A stretch of 64,000 bases of DNA from assembly GCF_029227915.1 (NCBI RefSeq), contig NC_079877.1:36483851-36547850 (forward strand), given 5' to 3'. The stretch comes from Hydractinia symbiolongicarpus. Lineage: Eukaryota; Cnidaria; Hydrozoa; Anthoathecata; Hydractiniidae. Position 1 is the first letter of the stretch; every line of letters begins with the position of its first letter. Position numbers and translations under genes: made by a program. This document shows, in pieces, positions 14,158 to 27,630 of this stretch. Under the pieces are notes generated by a model that saw only the letters and a program-made list of their open reading frames with translations, made no database searches and had not been told where the DNA came from.

Positions 14158-17038
14158 TCATCAAAAATGAAAACATTTTTGAAAACTACAAGTCTCATGC
14201 GTTTTAGTGGTGAAAAGATAATTTAAAAAATCGTTCGGGAAATGAGTTTACTCCCTGGGTAGTTTCTTTGTATACTTTTGACTATACGGGCCGAGTCCGG
14301 GATTTACGGGAAATCGCGGGTTTTCGTTTGCCAGCGATTAAACTTCTTTTATTCCGCGTCTCATCAAAAATAAAAACATTTTTGAAAACTACAAGTCTCA
14401 TGCGTTTTAGTGGTGAAAAGATAATTTAAAAAATCGTTCTGGAAATGAGTTTACTCACAGGGTACTTTCTTTGTATATATTCGACTATACGGGCCAAGCC
14501 CGGGATTTACGGGAAATCGCGCGTTTTGGTTTGCCGGCGATTAAACTTCTTTTATTCAGCGTCCCATCAAAAATTAAAACATTTTTGAAAACTACAAGTC
14601 TCATGCGTTTTAGTGGTGAAAAAATAATTTAAAAAATCGTTCGGGAAATGAGTTTACTCCCTGGGTAGTTTCTTTGTATACTTTTGACTATACGGGCCGA
14701 GTCCGGGATTTACGGGAAATCGCGGGTTTTCGTTTGCCAGCGATTAAACTTCTTTTATTCCGCGTCTTATCAAAAATGAAAACATTTTTGAAAACTACAA
14801 GTCTCATGCGTTTTAGTGGTGAAAAGATAATTTAAAAAATCGTTCTGGAGATGAGTTTACTCACAGGGTACTTTCTTTGTATATATTCGACTATACGGGC
14901 CAAGCCCGGGATTTACGGGAAATCGCGCGTTTTCGTTTGCCGGCGATTAAACTTCTTTTATTCAGCGTCCCATCAAAAATTAAAACATTTTTGAAAACTA
15001 CAAGTCTCATGCCTTCTAGTGGTGAAAAAATAATTTAAAAAAACGTTCGGGAAATTAGTTTACTCCCTGGGTACTTTCTTTGTATACATTTGACTATACG
15101 GGCCTAGCTCGGGATTTACGGAAAATCGCTAGTTTTCGTTTGCCGGCGATTAAACCTCTTTCATTAGGCGTCTCATCAAAAATGAAAACATTTTTGAAAA
15201 CTACAAGTCTCATGCGTTTTAGTGGCGAAAAAATAATTTAAAAAATCGTTCTGGAAATGAGTTTACTCCCTGAGTACTTTCTTTGTATACTTTTGACTAT
15301 ACGAGCTGAGTCCGGGATTTACGGGAAATCGTTGTTTTTCGTTTGCCGGCGATTAAACTTCTTTTATTCAGCGTCTCATCAAAAATGAAAACATTTTTGA
15401 AAACTACAAGTCTCATGCGTTTTAGTGGTGAAAAGATAATTTAAAAAATCGTTCTGGAAATGAGTTTACTCACAGGGTACTTTCTTTGTATATATATTCG
15501 ACTATACGGGCCAAGCCCGGGATTTACGGGAAACCGTGCGTTTTCGTTTGCCGGCGATTAAACTTCTTTTATTCAGCGTCCCATCAAAAATTAAAACATT
15601 TTTGAAAACTACAAGTCTCATGCGTTTTAGTGGTGAAAAAGTAATTTAAAAAATCGTTCGGGAAATGAGTTTACTCCCTAGATACTTTCTTTGTATACTT
15701 TTGGCTATACGGGCCGAGTCCGGGATTTACGGGAAATCGCGGGTTTTCGTTTGCCGGCGATTAAACTTCTTTTATTCCGCGTCTCATCAAAAATGAAAAC
15801 ATTTTTGAAAACTACAAGTCTCATGCGTTTTAGTGGTGAAAAGATAATTTAAAAAATCGTTCTGAAAATGAGTTTACTCGCAGGGTACTTTCTTTGTATA
15901 CTTTCGACTATACGGGCCGAGTCCGGGATTTACGGGAAATCGCGGGTTTTCGTTTGCCGGCGATTAAACTTCTTTTATTCAGCGTCTCATCAAAAATGAA
16001 AACATTTTTGAAAACTACAAGTCTCATGCGTTTTAGTGGTGAAAAGATAATTTAAAAAATCGTTCGGGAAATGAGTTTACTCCCTGGGTAGTTTCTTTGT
16101 ATACTTTTGACTATACGGGCCGAGTCCGGGATTTACGGGAAATCGCGGGTTTTCGTTTGCCAGCGATTAAACTTCTTTTATTCCGCGTCTCATCAAAAAT
16201 GAAAACATTTTTGAAAACTACAAGTCTCATGCGTTTTAGTGGTGAAAAGATAATTTAAAAAATCGTTCTGGAAATGAGTTTACTCACAGGGTACTTTCTT
16301 TGTATATATTCGACTATACGGGCCAAGCCCGGGATTTACGGGAAATCGCGCGTTTTGGTTTGCCGGCGATTAAACTTCTTTTATTCAGCGTCCCATCAAA
16401 AATTAAAACATTTTTGAAAACTACAAGTCTCATGCGTTTTAGTGGTGAAAAAATAATTTAAAAAATCGTTCGGGAAATGAGTTTACTCCCTGGGTAGTTT
16501 TTTTGTATACTTTTGACTATACGGGCCGAGTCCGGGATTTACGGGAAATCGCGGGTTTTCGTTTGCCAGCGATTAAACTTCTTTTATTCCGCGTCTCATC
16601 AAAAATGAAAATATTTTTGAAAACTACAAGTCTCATGCGTTTTAGTGTTGAAAAGATAATTTAAAAAATCGTTCTGGAAATGAGTTTACTCACAGGGTAC
16701 TTTCTTTGTATATATTCGACTATACGGGCCAAGCCCGGGATTTACGGGAAATCGCGCGTTTTCGTTTGCCGGCGATTAAACTTCTTTTATTCAGCGTCCC
16801 ATCAAAAATTAAAACATATTTGAAAACTACAAGTCTCATGCGTTTTAGTGGTGAAAAAATAATTTAAAAAATCGTTCGGGAAATGAGTTTACTCCCTGGG
16901 TAGTTTCTTTGTATACTTTTGACTATACGGGCTTAGTCCGGGATTTACGGGAAATCGCGGGTTTTCGTTTGCCAGCGATTAAACTTCTTTTATTCCGCGT
17001 CTAATCAAAAATGAAACCATTTTTGAAAACTACAAGTG

Positions 17039-20000
17039 TCATGCGTTTTAGTGGTGAAAAGATAATTTAAAAAATCGTTCTGGAAATGAGTTTACTCGCA
17101 GGGTACTTTCTTTGTATACTTTCGACTATACGGGCCGAGTCCGGGATTTACGGGAAATCGCGGGTTTTGATTTGCCGGCGATTAAACTTCTTTTATTCAG
17201 CGTCTCATCAAAAATGAAAACATTTTTGAAAACTACAAGTCTCATGCGTTTTAGTGGTGAAAAAATAATTTAAAAAATCGTTCAAGAAATGAGTTTACTC
17301 CCTGGGTAGTTTCTTTGTATACTTTTGACTATACGGGCCGAGTCCGGGATTTAAGGGAAATCACGGGTTTTCGTTTGCCGGCGATTAAACTTCTTTTATT
17401 CAGCGTCTCATCAAAAATAAAAACATTTTTGAAAACTACAAGTCTCATGCGTTTTAGTGGTGAAAAGATAATTTAAAAAATCGTTCTGGAAATGAGTTTA
17501 CTCACAGGGTACTTTCTTTGTATATATTCGACTATACGGGCCAAGCCCGGGATTTACGGGAAATCGCGCGTTTTGGTTTGCCGGCGATTAAACTTCTTTT
17601 ATTCAGCGTCCCATCAAAAATTAAAACATTTTTGAAAACTACAAGTCTCATGCGTTTTAGTGGTGAAAAAATAATTTAAAAAATCGTTCGGGAAATGAGT
17701 TTACTCCCTGGGTAGTTTCTTTGTATACTTTTGACTATACGGGCCGAGTCCGGGATTTACGGGAAATCGCGGGTTTTCGTTTGCCAGCGATTAAACTTCT
17801 TTTATTCCGCATCTCATCAAAAATGAAAACATTTTTGAAAACTACAAGTCTCATGCGTTTTAGTGGTGAAAAGATAATTTAAAAAATCGTTCTGGAAATG
17901 AGTTTACTCACAGGGTACTTTCTTTGTATATATTCGACTATACGGGCCAAGCCCGGGATTTACGGAAAATCGCGCGTTTTCGTTTGCCGGCGATTAAACT
18001 TCTTTTATTCAGCGTCCCATCATAAATTAAAACATTTTTGAAAACTACAAGTCTCATGTCTTCTAGTGGTGAAAAAATAATTTAAAAAAACGTTCGGGAA
18101 ATTAGTTTACTCCCTGGGTACTTTCTTTGTATACATTTGACTATACGGGCCTAGCTCGGGATATACGGAAAATCGCTAGTTTTCGTTTGCCGGCGATTAA
18201 ACTTCTTTTATTCAGCGTCTCATCAAAAATGAAAACATTTTTGAAAACTACAAGTCTCATACGCTTTAGTGGTGAAAAAATAATTTAAAAAATCGTTCGG
18301 GAAATGAGTTTACTCCCTGGGTATTTCCTTTGTATACTTTTGACTATACGGGCCGAGTCCCGGATTTACGGGAATTCGCGGATTTTCGTTTGCCAGCAAT
18401 TAAACTTCTTTTATTCAGCGTCTCATCAAAAATGAAAACATTTTCTAAAACTACAAGTCTCATGCGTTTTAGTGGTGAAAAGATAATTTAAGAAATCGTT
18501 CTTGAAATGAGTTTACTCACAGGGTACTTTCTTTGTATATACTCGACTATACGGGCCAAGCACGGGATTTACGGGAAATCGCGGGTTTTCGTTTGCCGAC
18601 GATTAATCTTCTTTTATTCAGCGTCTCATCAAAAATGAAAATATTTTTGAAAACTACAAGTCTCATGCGTTTTAGTGGTGAAAAAATAATTTAAAAAATC
18701 GTTCGGGAAATGAGTTTACTCACAGGGTACTTTCTTTTTATACATTCGACTATACGGGCCGAGTCCGGGACTTACGGGAATTCGCGGGTTTTTGTTTGCC
18801 GGCGATTAATCTTCTTTTATTCAGCGTCTCATCAAAAATGAAAACATTTTTAAAAACTACAAATCTCATGCGTTTTAGGGGTGAAAAAATAATTTAAAAA
18901 ATCGTTCGGGAAATGAGTTTACTCCCTAGATACTTTCTTTGTATATTTTTGGCTATACGGGCCGAGTCCGGGATTTACGGGAATTTGCGGGTTTTCGTTT
19001 GCCGGCGATTAAACTTCTTTTATTCAGCGTCTCATCAAAAATGAAAACATTTTTGAAAACTACAAGTCTCATGCGTTTTAGTGGTGAAAAGATAATTTAA
19101 AAAATCGTTCTGGAAATGAGTTTACTCGCAGGGTACTTTCTTTGTATACTTTCGACTATACGGGCCGAGTCCGGGATTTACGGGAAATCGCGGGTTTTCG
19201 TTTGCCGGCGATTAAACTTCTTTTATTCAGCGTCTCATCAAAAATGAAAAAATTTTTGAAAACTACAAGTCTCATGCGTTTTAGTGGTGAAAAGATAATT
19301 TAAAAAATCGTTCGGGAAATGACTTTACTCCCTGGGTTTTTCTTTGTATACTTTTGACTATACGGGCCGAGTCCCGGATTTACGGGAATTCGCGGGTTTT
19401 CGTTTGCCAGCGATTAAACTTCTTTTATTCAGCGTCTCATCAAAAATGAAAACATTTTTGAAAACTACAAGTCTCATGCGTTTTAGTGGTGAAAAAATAA
19501 TTTAAAAAATCGTTCGGGAAATGAGTTTACTCCCTGGGTATTTTCTTTGTATACTTTTGACTAAACGGGCCGAGTCCCGGATTTACGGGAATTCGCGGAT
19601 TTTTGTTTGCCAGCGATTAAACTTCTTTTATTCAGCGTCTCATCAAAAATGAAAACATTTTTAAAAACTACAAGTCTCATGCGTTTTAGTGGTGAAAAAA
19701 TAATTTAAAAAATCGTTCGGGAAATGAGTTTACTCACAGGGTTCTTTCTTTGTATACATTCGACTATACGGGCCGAGTCCGGGATTTACGGGAATTTGCG
19801 GGTTTTTGTTTGCCGGCGATTAAACTTTTTTTATTCAGCGTCTCATCAAAAATGAAAACATTTTTGAAAACTACAAGTCTCATGCGTTTTAGTGGTGAAA
19901 AGATAATTTAAAAAATTGTTCTGGAAATGAGTTTACTCACAGGGTACTTTCTTTGTATACTTTCAACTATACGGGCCGAGTCCGGGATTTACGGGAATTC

Positions 20001-22355
20001 GCGGGTTTTTGTTTGCCGGCGATTAAACTTTTTTTATTCAGCGTGTCATCAAAAATGAAAACAATTTTGAAAACTAAAAGTCTCATGCGTTTTAGTGGTG
20101 AAAAGATAATTTAAAAAATCGTTCAGGAAATGAGTTTACTTCCTAGATACTTTTTTGTATACTTTTGGCTATACGAGCCGAGTCCGGGATTTACGGGAAT
20201 TCGCGGGTTTTCGTTTGCCGGCGATTAAACTTCTTTTATTCAGCGTCTCATCAAAAATGAAAACATTTTTAAAAACTACAAGTCTCATACGTTTAAGTGG
20301 TGAAAAGATAATTTAAAAAATCGTTCTGGAAATGAGTTTACTCGCAGGGTACTTTCTTTGTATACTTTCGACTATAGGGACCGAGTCCGGGATTTACGGG
20401 AAATCGCGGGTTTTCGTTTGCCGGCGATTAAACTTCTTTTATTCAGCGTCTCATCAAAAATGAAAACATTTTTGAAAACTACAAGTCTCATACGCTTTAG
20501 TGGTGAAAAAATAATTTAAAAAATCGTTCGGGAAATGAGTTTACTCCCTGGGTATTTTCTTTGTATACTTTTGACTATACGGGCCGAGTCCCGGATTTAC
20601 GGGAATTCGCGGGTTTTCGTTTGCCAGCAATTAAACTTCTTTTATTCAGCGTCTCATCAAAAATGAAAACATTTTTGAAAACTACAAGTCTCATGAGTTT
20701 TAGTGGTGAAAAGATAATTTAAAAAATCGTTCTTGAAATGAGTTTACTCACAGGGTACTTTCTTTGTATATACTCGACTATACGGACCAAGCACGGGATT
20801 TACGGGAAATCGCGGGTTTTCGTTTGCCGACGATTAAACTTCTTTTATTCAGCGTCTCATCAAAAATGAAAACATTTTTGAAAACTACAAGTCTCATGCG
20901 TTTTAGTGGTGAAAAAATAATTTAAAAAATCGTTCGGGAAATGAGTTTACTCACAGGGTACTTTCTTTGTATACATTCGACTATACGGGCCGAGTCCGAG
21001 ATTTACGGGAATTCGCAGGTTTTTGTTTACCGGCGATTAAACTTCTTTTATTCAGCGTCTCATCAAAAATGAAAACATTTTTGAAAACTACAAGTCTCAT
21101 GCGTTTTAGTGGTGAAAAGATAATTTAAAAAATCGTTCTTGAAATGAGTTTACTCACAGGGTACTTTCTTTGTATATACTCGACTATACGGGCCAAGCAC
21201 GGGATTTACGGGAATTCGCGGGTTTTTGTTTGCCGGCGATTAAACTTCTTTTATTCAGCGTCTCATCAAAAATGAAAACATTTTTGAAAACTACAAGTCT
21301 CATGCGTTTTAGTGGTGAAAAGATAATTTTAAAAATTGTTCTGGAAATGAGTTTACTCCCTGAGTACTTTCTTTGTATACTTTTGACTATACGAGCCGAG
21401 TCCGGGATTTACGGGAAATCGCGAGTTTTCATTTGCCAGCGATTAAACTTCTTTTATTCCGCGTCTCATCAAAAATGAAAACATTTTTGAAAACTACAAG
21501 TCTCATGCGTTTTAGTGGTGAAAAGATAAATTAAAAAATCTTTCTGGAAATGAGTTTACTCACAGGGTACTTTCTTTGTATATATTCGACTATACGGGCC
21601 AAGCCCGGGATTTACGGGAAATCGCGCGTTTTCGTTTGCCGGCGATTAAACTTCTTTTATTCAGCGTCCCATCAAAAATTAAAACATTTTTGAAAACTAC
21701 AAGTCTCATGCGTTTTAGTGGTGAAAAAATAATTTAAAAAATCGTTCGGGAAATGAGTTTACTCCCTGGGTAGTTTCTTTGTATACTTTTGACTATACGG
21801 GCCGAGTCCGGGATTTACGGGAAATCGCGGGTTTTCGTTTGCCAGCGATTAAACTTCTTTTATTCCGCGTCTCATCAAAAATGAGAACATTTTTGAAAAC
21901 TACAAGTCTCATGCGTTTTAGTGGTGAAAAGATAATTTAAAAAATCGTTCTGGAAATGAGTTTACTCACAGGGTACTTTCTTTGTATATATTTGACTATA
22001 CGGGCCAAGCCCGGGATTTACGGGAAATCGCGCGTTTTCGTTTGCCGGCGATTAAACTTCTTTTATTCAGCGTCCCATCAAAAATTAAAACATTTTTAAA
22101 AACTACAAGTCTCATGCGCTTTAGTGGTGAAAAGATAATTTAAAAAATAGTTCGGGAAATGAGTTTACTCCCTGGGTATTTTCTTTGTATACTTTTGACT
22201 AAACGGGCCGAGTCCCGGATTTACGGGAATCGCGGATTTTCGTTTGCCAGCGATTAAACTTCTTTTATTCAGCGTCTCATCAAAAATGAAAACATTTTTG
22301 AAAACTACAAGTCTCATGCGTTTTAGTGGTGAAAAGATAATTTAAAAAATCGTTC
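17039..22355 (+). repeat. 26-mer higher-order repeat (5275 bp period), copy 1
   Basis: This block matches 22314-27630 at a constant offset of 5275 bp, which is 26 monomers, and the two copies overlap by 42 bp, so they are directly tandem. I found only three substitutions: A/G at 17363/22638, T/A at 19389/24664 and C/G at 20039/25314. Rare variants shared by both copies include TTTTGATTTGCC, ATTCCGCATCTC, CATCATAAATT, GACTTTACTCC, TTTTAGGGGTG, and CTATAGGGACCG. The monomers inside are diverse, so identity between copies is far higher than between neighbouring monomers. That is the signature of a true higher-order repeat or a recent segmental duplication. Confidence 0.92.
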
Positions 22356-25300
22356 TGGAAATGAGTTTACTCGCAGGGTACTTTCTTTGTATACTTTCGA
22401 CTATACGGGCCGAGTCCGGGATTTACGGGAAATCGCGGGTTTTGATTTGCCGGCGATTAAACTTCTTTTATTCAGCGTCTCATCAAAAATGAAAACATTT
22501 TTGAAAACTACAAGTCTCATGCGTTTTAGTGGTGAAAAAATAATTTAAAAAATCGTTCAAGAAATGAGTTTACTCCCTGGGTAGTTTCTTTGTATACTTT
22601 TGACTATACGGGCCGAGTCCGGGATTTAAGGGAAATCGCGGGTTTTCGTTTGCCGGCGATTAAACTTCTTTTATTCAGCGTCTCATCAAAAATAAAAACA
22701 TTTTTGAAAACTACAAGTCTCATGCGTTTTAGTGGTGAAAAGATAATTTAAAAAATCGTTCTGGAAATGAGTTTACTCACAGGGTACTTTCTTTGTATAT
22801 ATTCGACTATACGGGCCAAGCCCGGGATTTACGGGAAATCGCGCGTTTTGGTTTGCCGGCGATTAAACTTCTTTTATTCAGCGTCCCATCAAAAATTAAA
22901 ACATTTTTGAAAACTACAAGTCTCATGCGTTTTAGTGGTGAAAAAATAATTTAAAAAATCGTTCGGGAAATGAGTTTACTCCCTGGGTAGTTTCTTTGTA
23001 TACTTTTGACTATACGGGCCGAGTCCGGGATTTACGGGAAATCGCGGGTTTTCGTTTGCCAGCGATTAAACTTCTTTTATTCCGCATCTCATCAAAAATG
23101 AAAACATTTTTGAAAACTACAAGTCTCATGCGTTTTAGTGGTGAAAAGATAATTTAAAAAATCGTTCTGGAAATGAGTTTACTCACAGGGTACTTTCTTT
23201 GTATATATTCGACTATACGGGCCAAGCCCGGGATTTACGGAAAATCGCGCGTTTTCGTTTGCCGGCGATTAAACTTCTTTTATTCAGCGTCCCATCATAA
23301 ATTAAAACATTTTTGAAAACTACAAGTCTCATGTCTTCTAGTGGTGAAAAAATAATTTAAAAAAACGTTCGGGAAATTAGTTTACTCCCTGGGTACTTTC
23401 TTTGTATACATTTGACTATACGGGCCTAGCTCGGGATATACGGAAAATCGCTAGTTTTCGTTTGCCGGCGATTAAACTTCTTTTATTCAGCGTCTCATCA
23501 AAAATGAAAACATTTTTGAAAACTACAAGTCTCATACGCTTTAGTGGTGAAAAAATAATTTAAAAAATCGTTCGGGAAATGAGTTTACTCCCTGGGTATT
23601 TCCTTTGTATACTTTTGACTATACGGGCCGAGTCCCGGATTTACGGGAATTCGCGGATTTTCGTTTGCCAGCAATTAAACTTCTTTTATTCAGCGTCTCA
23701 TCAAAAATGAAAACATTTTCTAAAACTACAAGTCTCATGCGTTTTAGTGGTGAAAAGATAATTTAAGAAATCGTTCTTGAAATGAGTTTACTCACAGGGT
23801 ACTTTCTTTGTATATACTCGACTATACGGGCCAAGCACGGGATTTACGGGAAATCGCGGGTTTTCGTTTGCCGACGATTAATCTTCTTTTATTCAGCGTC
23901 TCATCAAAAATGAAAATATTTTTGAAAACTACAAGTCTCATGCGTTTTAGTGGTGAAAAAATAATTTAAAAAATCGTTCGGGAAATGAGTTTACTCACAG
24001 GGTACTTTCTTTTTATACATTCGACTATACGGGCCGAGTCCGGGACTTACGGGAATTCGCGGGTTTTTGTTTGCCGGCGATTAATCTTCTTTTATTCAGC
24101 GTCTCATCAAAAATGAAAACATTTTTAAAAACTACAAATCTCATGCGTTTTAGGGGTGAAAAAATAATTTAAAAAATCGTTCGGGAAATGAGTTTACTCC
24201 CTAGATACTTTCTTTGTATATTTTTGGCTATACGGGCCGAGTCCGGGATTTACGGGAATTTGCGGGTTTTCGTTTGCCGGCGATTAAACTTCTTTTATTC
24301 AGCGTCTCATCAAAAATGAAAACATTTTTGAAAACTACAAGTCTCATGCGTTTTAGTGGTGAAAAGATAATTTAAAAAATCGTTCTGGAAATGAGTTTAC
24401 TCGCAGGGTACTTTCTTTGTATACTTTCGACTATACGGGCCGAGTCCGGGATTTACGGGAAATCGCGGGTTTTCGTTTGCCGGCGATTAAACTTCTTTTA
24501 TTCAGCGTCTCATCAAAAATGAAAAAATTTTTGAAAACTACAAGTCTCATGCGTTTTAGTGGTGAAAAGATAATTTAAAAAATCGTTCGGGAAATGACTT
24601 TACTCCCTGGGTTTTTCTTTGTATACTTTTGACTATACGGGCCGAGTCCCGGATTTACGGGAAATCGCGGGTTTTCGTTTGCCAGCGATTAAACTTCTTT
24701 TATTCAGCGTCTCATCAAAAATGAAAACATTTTTGAAAACTACAAGTCTCATGCGTTTTAGTGGTGAAAAAATAATTTAAAAAATCGTTCGGGAAATGAG
24801 TTTACTCCCTGGGTATTTTCTTTGTATACTTTTGACTAAACGGGCCGAGTCCCGGATTTACGGGAATTCGCGGATTTTTGTTTGCCAGCGATTAAACTTC
24901 TTTTATTCAGCGTCTCATCAAAAATGAAAACATTTTTAAAAACTACAAGTCTCATGCGTTTTAGTGGTGAAAAAATAATTTAAAAAATCGTTCGGGAAAT
25001 GAGTTTACTCACAGGGTTCTTTCTTTGTATACATTCGACTATACGGGCCGAGTCCGGGATTTACGGGAATTTGCGGGTTTTTGTTTGCCGGCGATTAAAC
25101 TTTTTTTATTCAGCGTCTCATCAAAAATGAAAACATTTTTGAAAACTACAAGTCTCATGCGTTTTAGTGGTGAAAAGATAATTTAAAAAATTGTTCTGGA
25201 AATGAGTTTACTCACAGGGTACTTTCTTTGTATACTTTCAACTATACGGGCCGAGTCCGGGATTTACGGGAATTCGCGGGTTTTTGTTTGCCGGCGATTA

Positions 25301-27630
25301 AACTTTTTTTATTGAGCGTGTCATCAAAAATGAAAACAATTTTGAAAACTAAAAGTCTCATGCGTTTTAGTGGTGAAAAGATAATTTAAAAAATCGTTCA
25401 GGAAATGAGTTTACTTCCTAGATACTTTTTTGTATACTTTTGGCTATACGAGCCGAGTCCGGGATTTACGGGAATTCGCGGGTTTTCGTTTGCCGGCGAT
25501 TAAACTTCTTTTATTCAGCGTCTCATCAAAAATGAAAACATTTTTAAAAACTACAAGTCTCATACGTTTAAGTGGTGAAAAGATAATTTAAAAAATCGTT
25601 CTGGAAATGAGTTTACTCGCAGGGTACTTTCTTTGTATACTTTCGACTATAGGGACCGAGTCCGGGATTTACGGGAAATCGCGGGTTTTCGTTTGCCGGC
25701 GATTAAACTTCTTTTATTCAGCGTCTCATCAAAAATGAAAACATTTTTGAAAACTACAAGTCTCATACGCTTTAGTGGTGAAAAAATAATTTAAAAAATC
25801 GTTCGGGAAATGAGTTTACTCCCTGGGTATTTTCTTTGTATACTTTTGACTATACGGGCCGAGTCCCGGATTTACGGGAATTCGCGGGTTTTCGTTTGCC
25901 AGCAATTAAACTTCTTTTATTCAGCGTCTCATCAAAAATGAAAACATTTTTGAAAACTACAAGTCTCATGAGTTTTAGTGGTGAAAAGATAATTTAAAAA
26001 ATCGTTCTTGAAATGAGTTTACTCACAGGGTACTTTCTTTGTATATACTCGACTATACGGACCAAGCACGGGATTTACGGGAAATCGCGGGTTTTCGTTT
26101 GCCGACGATTAAACTTCTTTTATTCAGCGTCTCATCAAAAATGAAAACATTTTTGAAAACTACAAGTCTCATGCGTTTTAGTGGTGAAAAAATAATTTAA
26201 AAAATCGTTCGGGAAATGAGTTTACTCACAGGGTACTTTCTTTGTATACATTCGACTATACGGGCCGAGTCCGAGATTTACGGGAATTCGCAGGTTTTTG
26301 TTTACCGGCGATTAAACTTCTTTTATTCAGCGTCTCATCAAAAATGAAAACATTTTTGAAAACTACAAGTCTCATGCGTTTTAGTGGTGAAAAGATAATT
26401 TAAAAAATCGTTCTTGAAATGAGTTTACTCACAGGGTACTTTCTTTGTATATACTCGACTATACGGGCCAAGCACGGGATTTACGGGAATTCGCGGGTTT
26501 TTGTTTGCCGGCGATTAAACTTCTTTTATTCAGCGTCTCATCAAAAATGAAAACATTTTTGAAAACTACAAGTCTCATGCGTTTTAGTGGTGAAAAGATA
26601 ATTTTAAAAATTGTTCTGGAAATGAGTTTACTCCCTGAGTACTTTCTTTGTATACTTTTGACTATACGAGCCGAGTCCGGGATTTACGGGAAATCGCGAG
26701 TTTTCATTTGCCAGCGATTAAACTTCTTTTATTCCGCGTCTCATCAAAAATGAAAACATTTTTGAAAACTACAAGTCTCATGCGTTTTAGTGGTGAAAAG
26801 ATAAATTAAAAAATCTTTCTGGAAATGAGTTTACTCACAGGGTACTTTCTTTGTATATATTCGACTATACGGGCCAAGCCCGGGATTTACGGGAAATCGC
26901 GCGTTTTCGTTTGCCGGCGATTAAACTTCTTTTATTCAGCGTCCCATCAAAAATTAAAACATTTTTGAAAACTACAAGTCTCATGCGTTTTAGTGGTGAA
27001 AAAATAATTTAAAAAATCGTTCGGGAAATGAGTTTACTCCCTGGGTAGTTTCTTTGTATACTTTTGACTATACGGGCCGAGTCCGGGATTTACGGGAAAT
27101 CGCGGGTTTTCGTTTGCCAGCGATTAAACTTCTTTTATTCCGCGTCTCATCAAAAATGAGAACATTTTTGAAAACTACAAGTCTCATGCGTTTTAGTGGT
27201 GAAAAGATAATTTAAAAAATCGTTCTGGAAATGAGTTTACTCACAGGGTACTTTCTTTGTATATATTTGACTATACGGGCCAAGCCCGGGATTTACGGGA
27301 AATCGCGCGTTTTCGTTTGCCGGCGATTAAACTTCTTTTATTCAGCGTCCCATCAAAAATTAAAACATTTTTAAAAACTACAAGTCTCATGCGCTTTAGT
27401 GGTGAAAAGATAATTTAAAAAATAGTTCGGGAAATGAGTTTACTCCCTGGGTATTTTCTTTGTATACTTTTGACTAAACGGGCCGAGTCCCGGATTTACG
27501 GGAATCGCGGATTTTCGTTTGCCAGCGATTAAACTTCTTTTATTCAGCGTCTCATCAAAAATGAAAACATTTTTGAAAACTACAAGTCTCATGCGTTTTA
27601 GTGGTGAAAAGATAATTTAAAAAATCGTTC
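22314..27630 (+). repeat. 26-mer higher-order repeat (5275 bp period), copy 2
   Basis: Second tandem copy of the 5275-bp unit, about 99.9% identical to the first by eye. At 27631 it departs from copy 1 (A here, T at 22356), and a different monomer (CCCTAGATACTTCATTTG) follows. No third copy follows directly, but roughly 2 kb of the unit reappears at about 44966-46930. Confidence 0.92.

Larger units (their letters stand above)
4691..17038 (+). repeat. Alternating two-type (about 406 bp dimer) satellite zone
   Basis: Two monomer types alternate over long stretches. One reads CACAGGGTAC, TATATTCGAC, CCAAGCCCGGG, CGCGCG and GTCCCATCAAAAATTAAAAC. The other reads CCCTGGGTAGTTT, CTTTTGAC, CCGAGTCCGGG, CGCGGG, GCCAGCGATT and ATTCCGCGTC. 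Clear runs occur at about 6.5-7.8 kb, 11.0-12.0 kb, 13.0-13.5 kb and 14.2-15.0 kb. The alternation is broken by occasional trimers containing CTTCTAGTGG...CGCTAG and GAAATCGTTG units (about 4.85, 5.67, 7.9 and 15.0 kb). This behaves as a dimeric higher-order repeat that has been partly scrambled. No gene is present. Confidence 0.8.
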
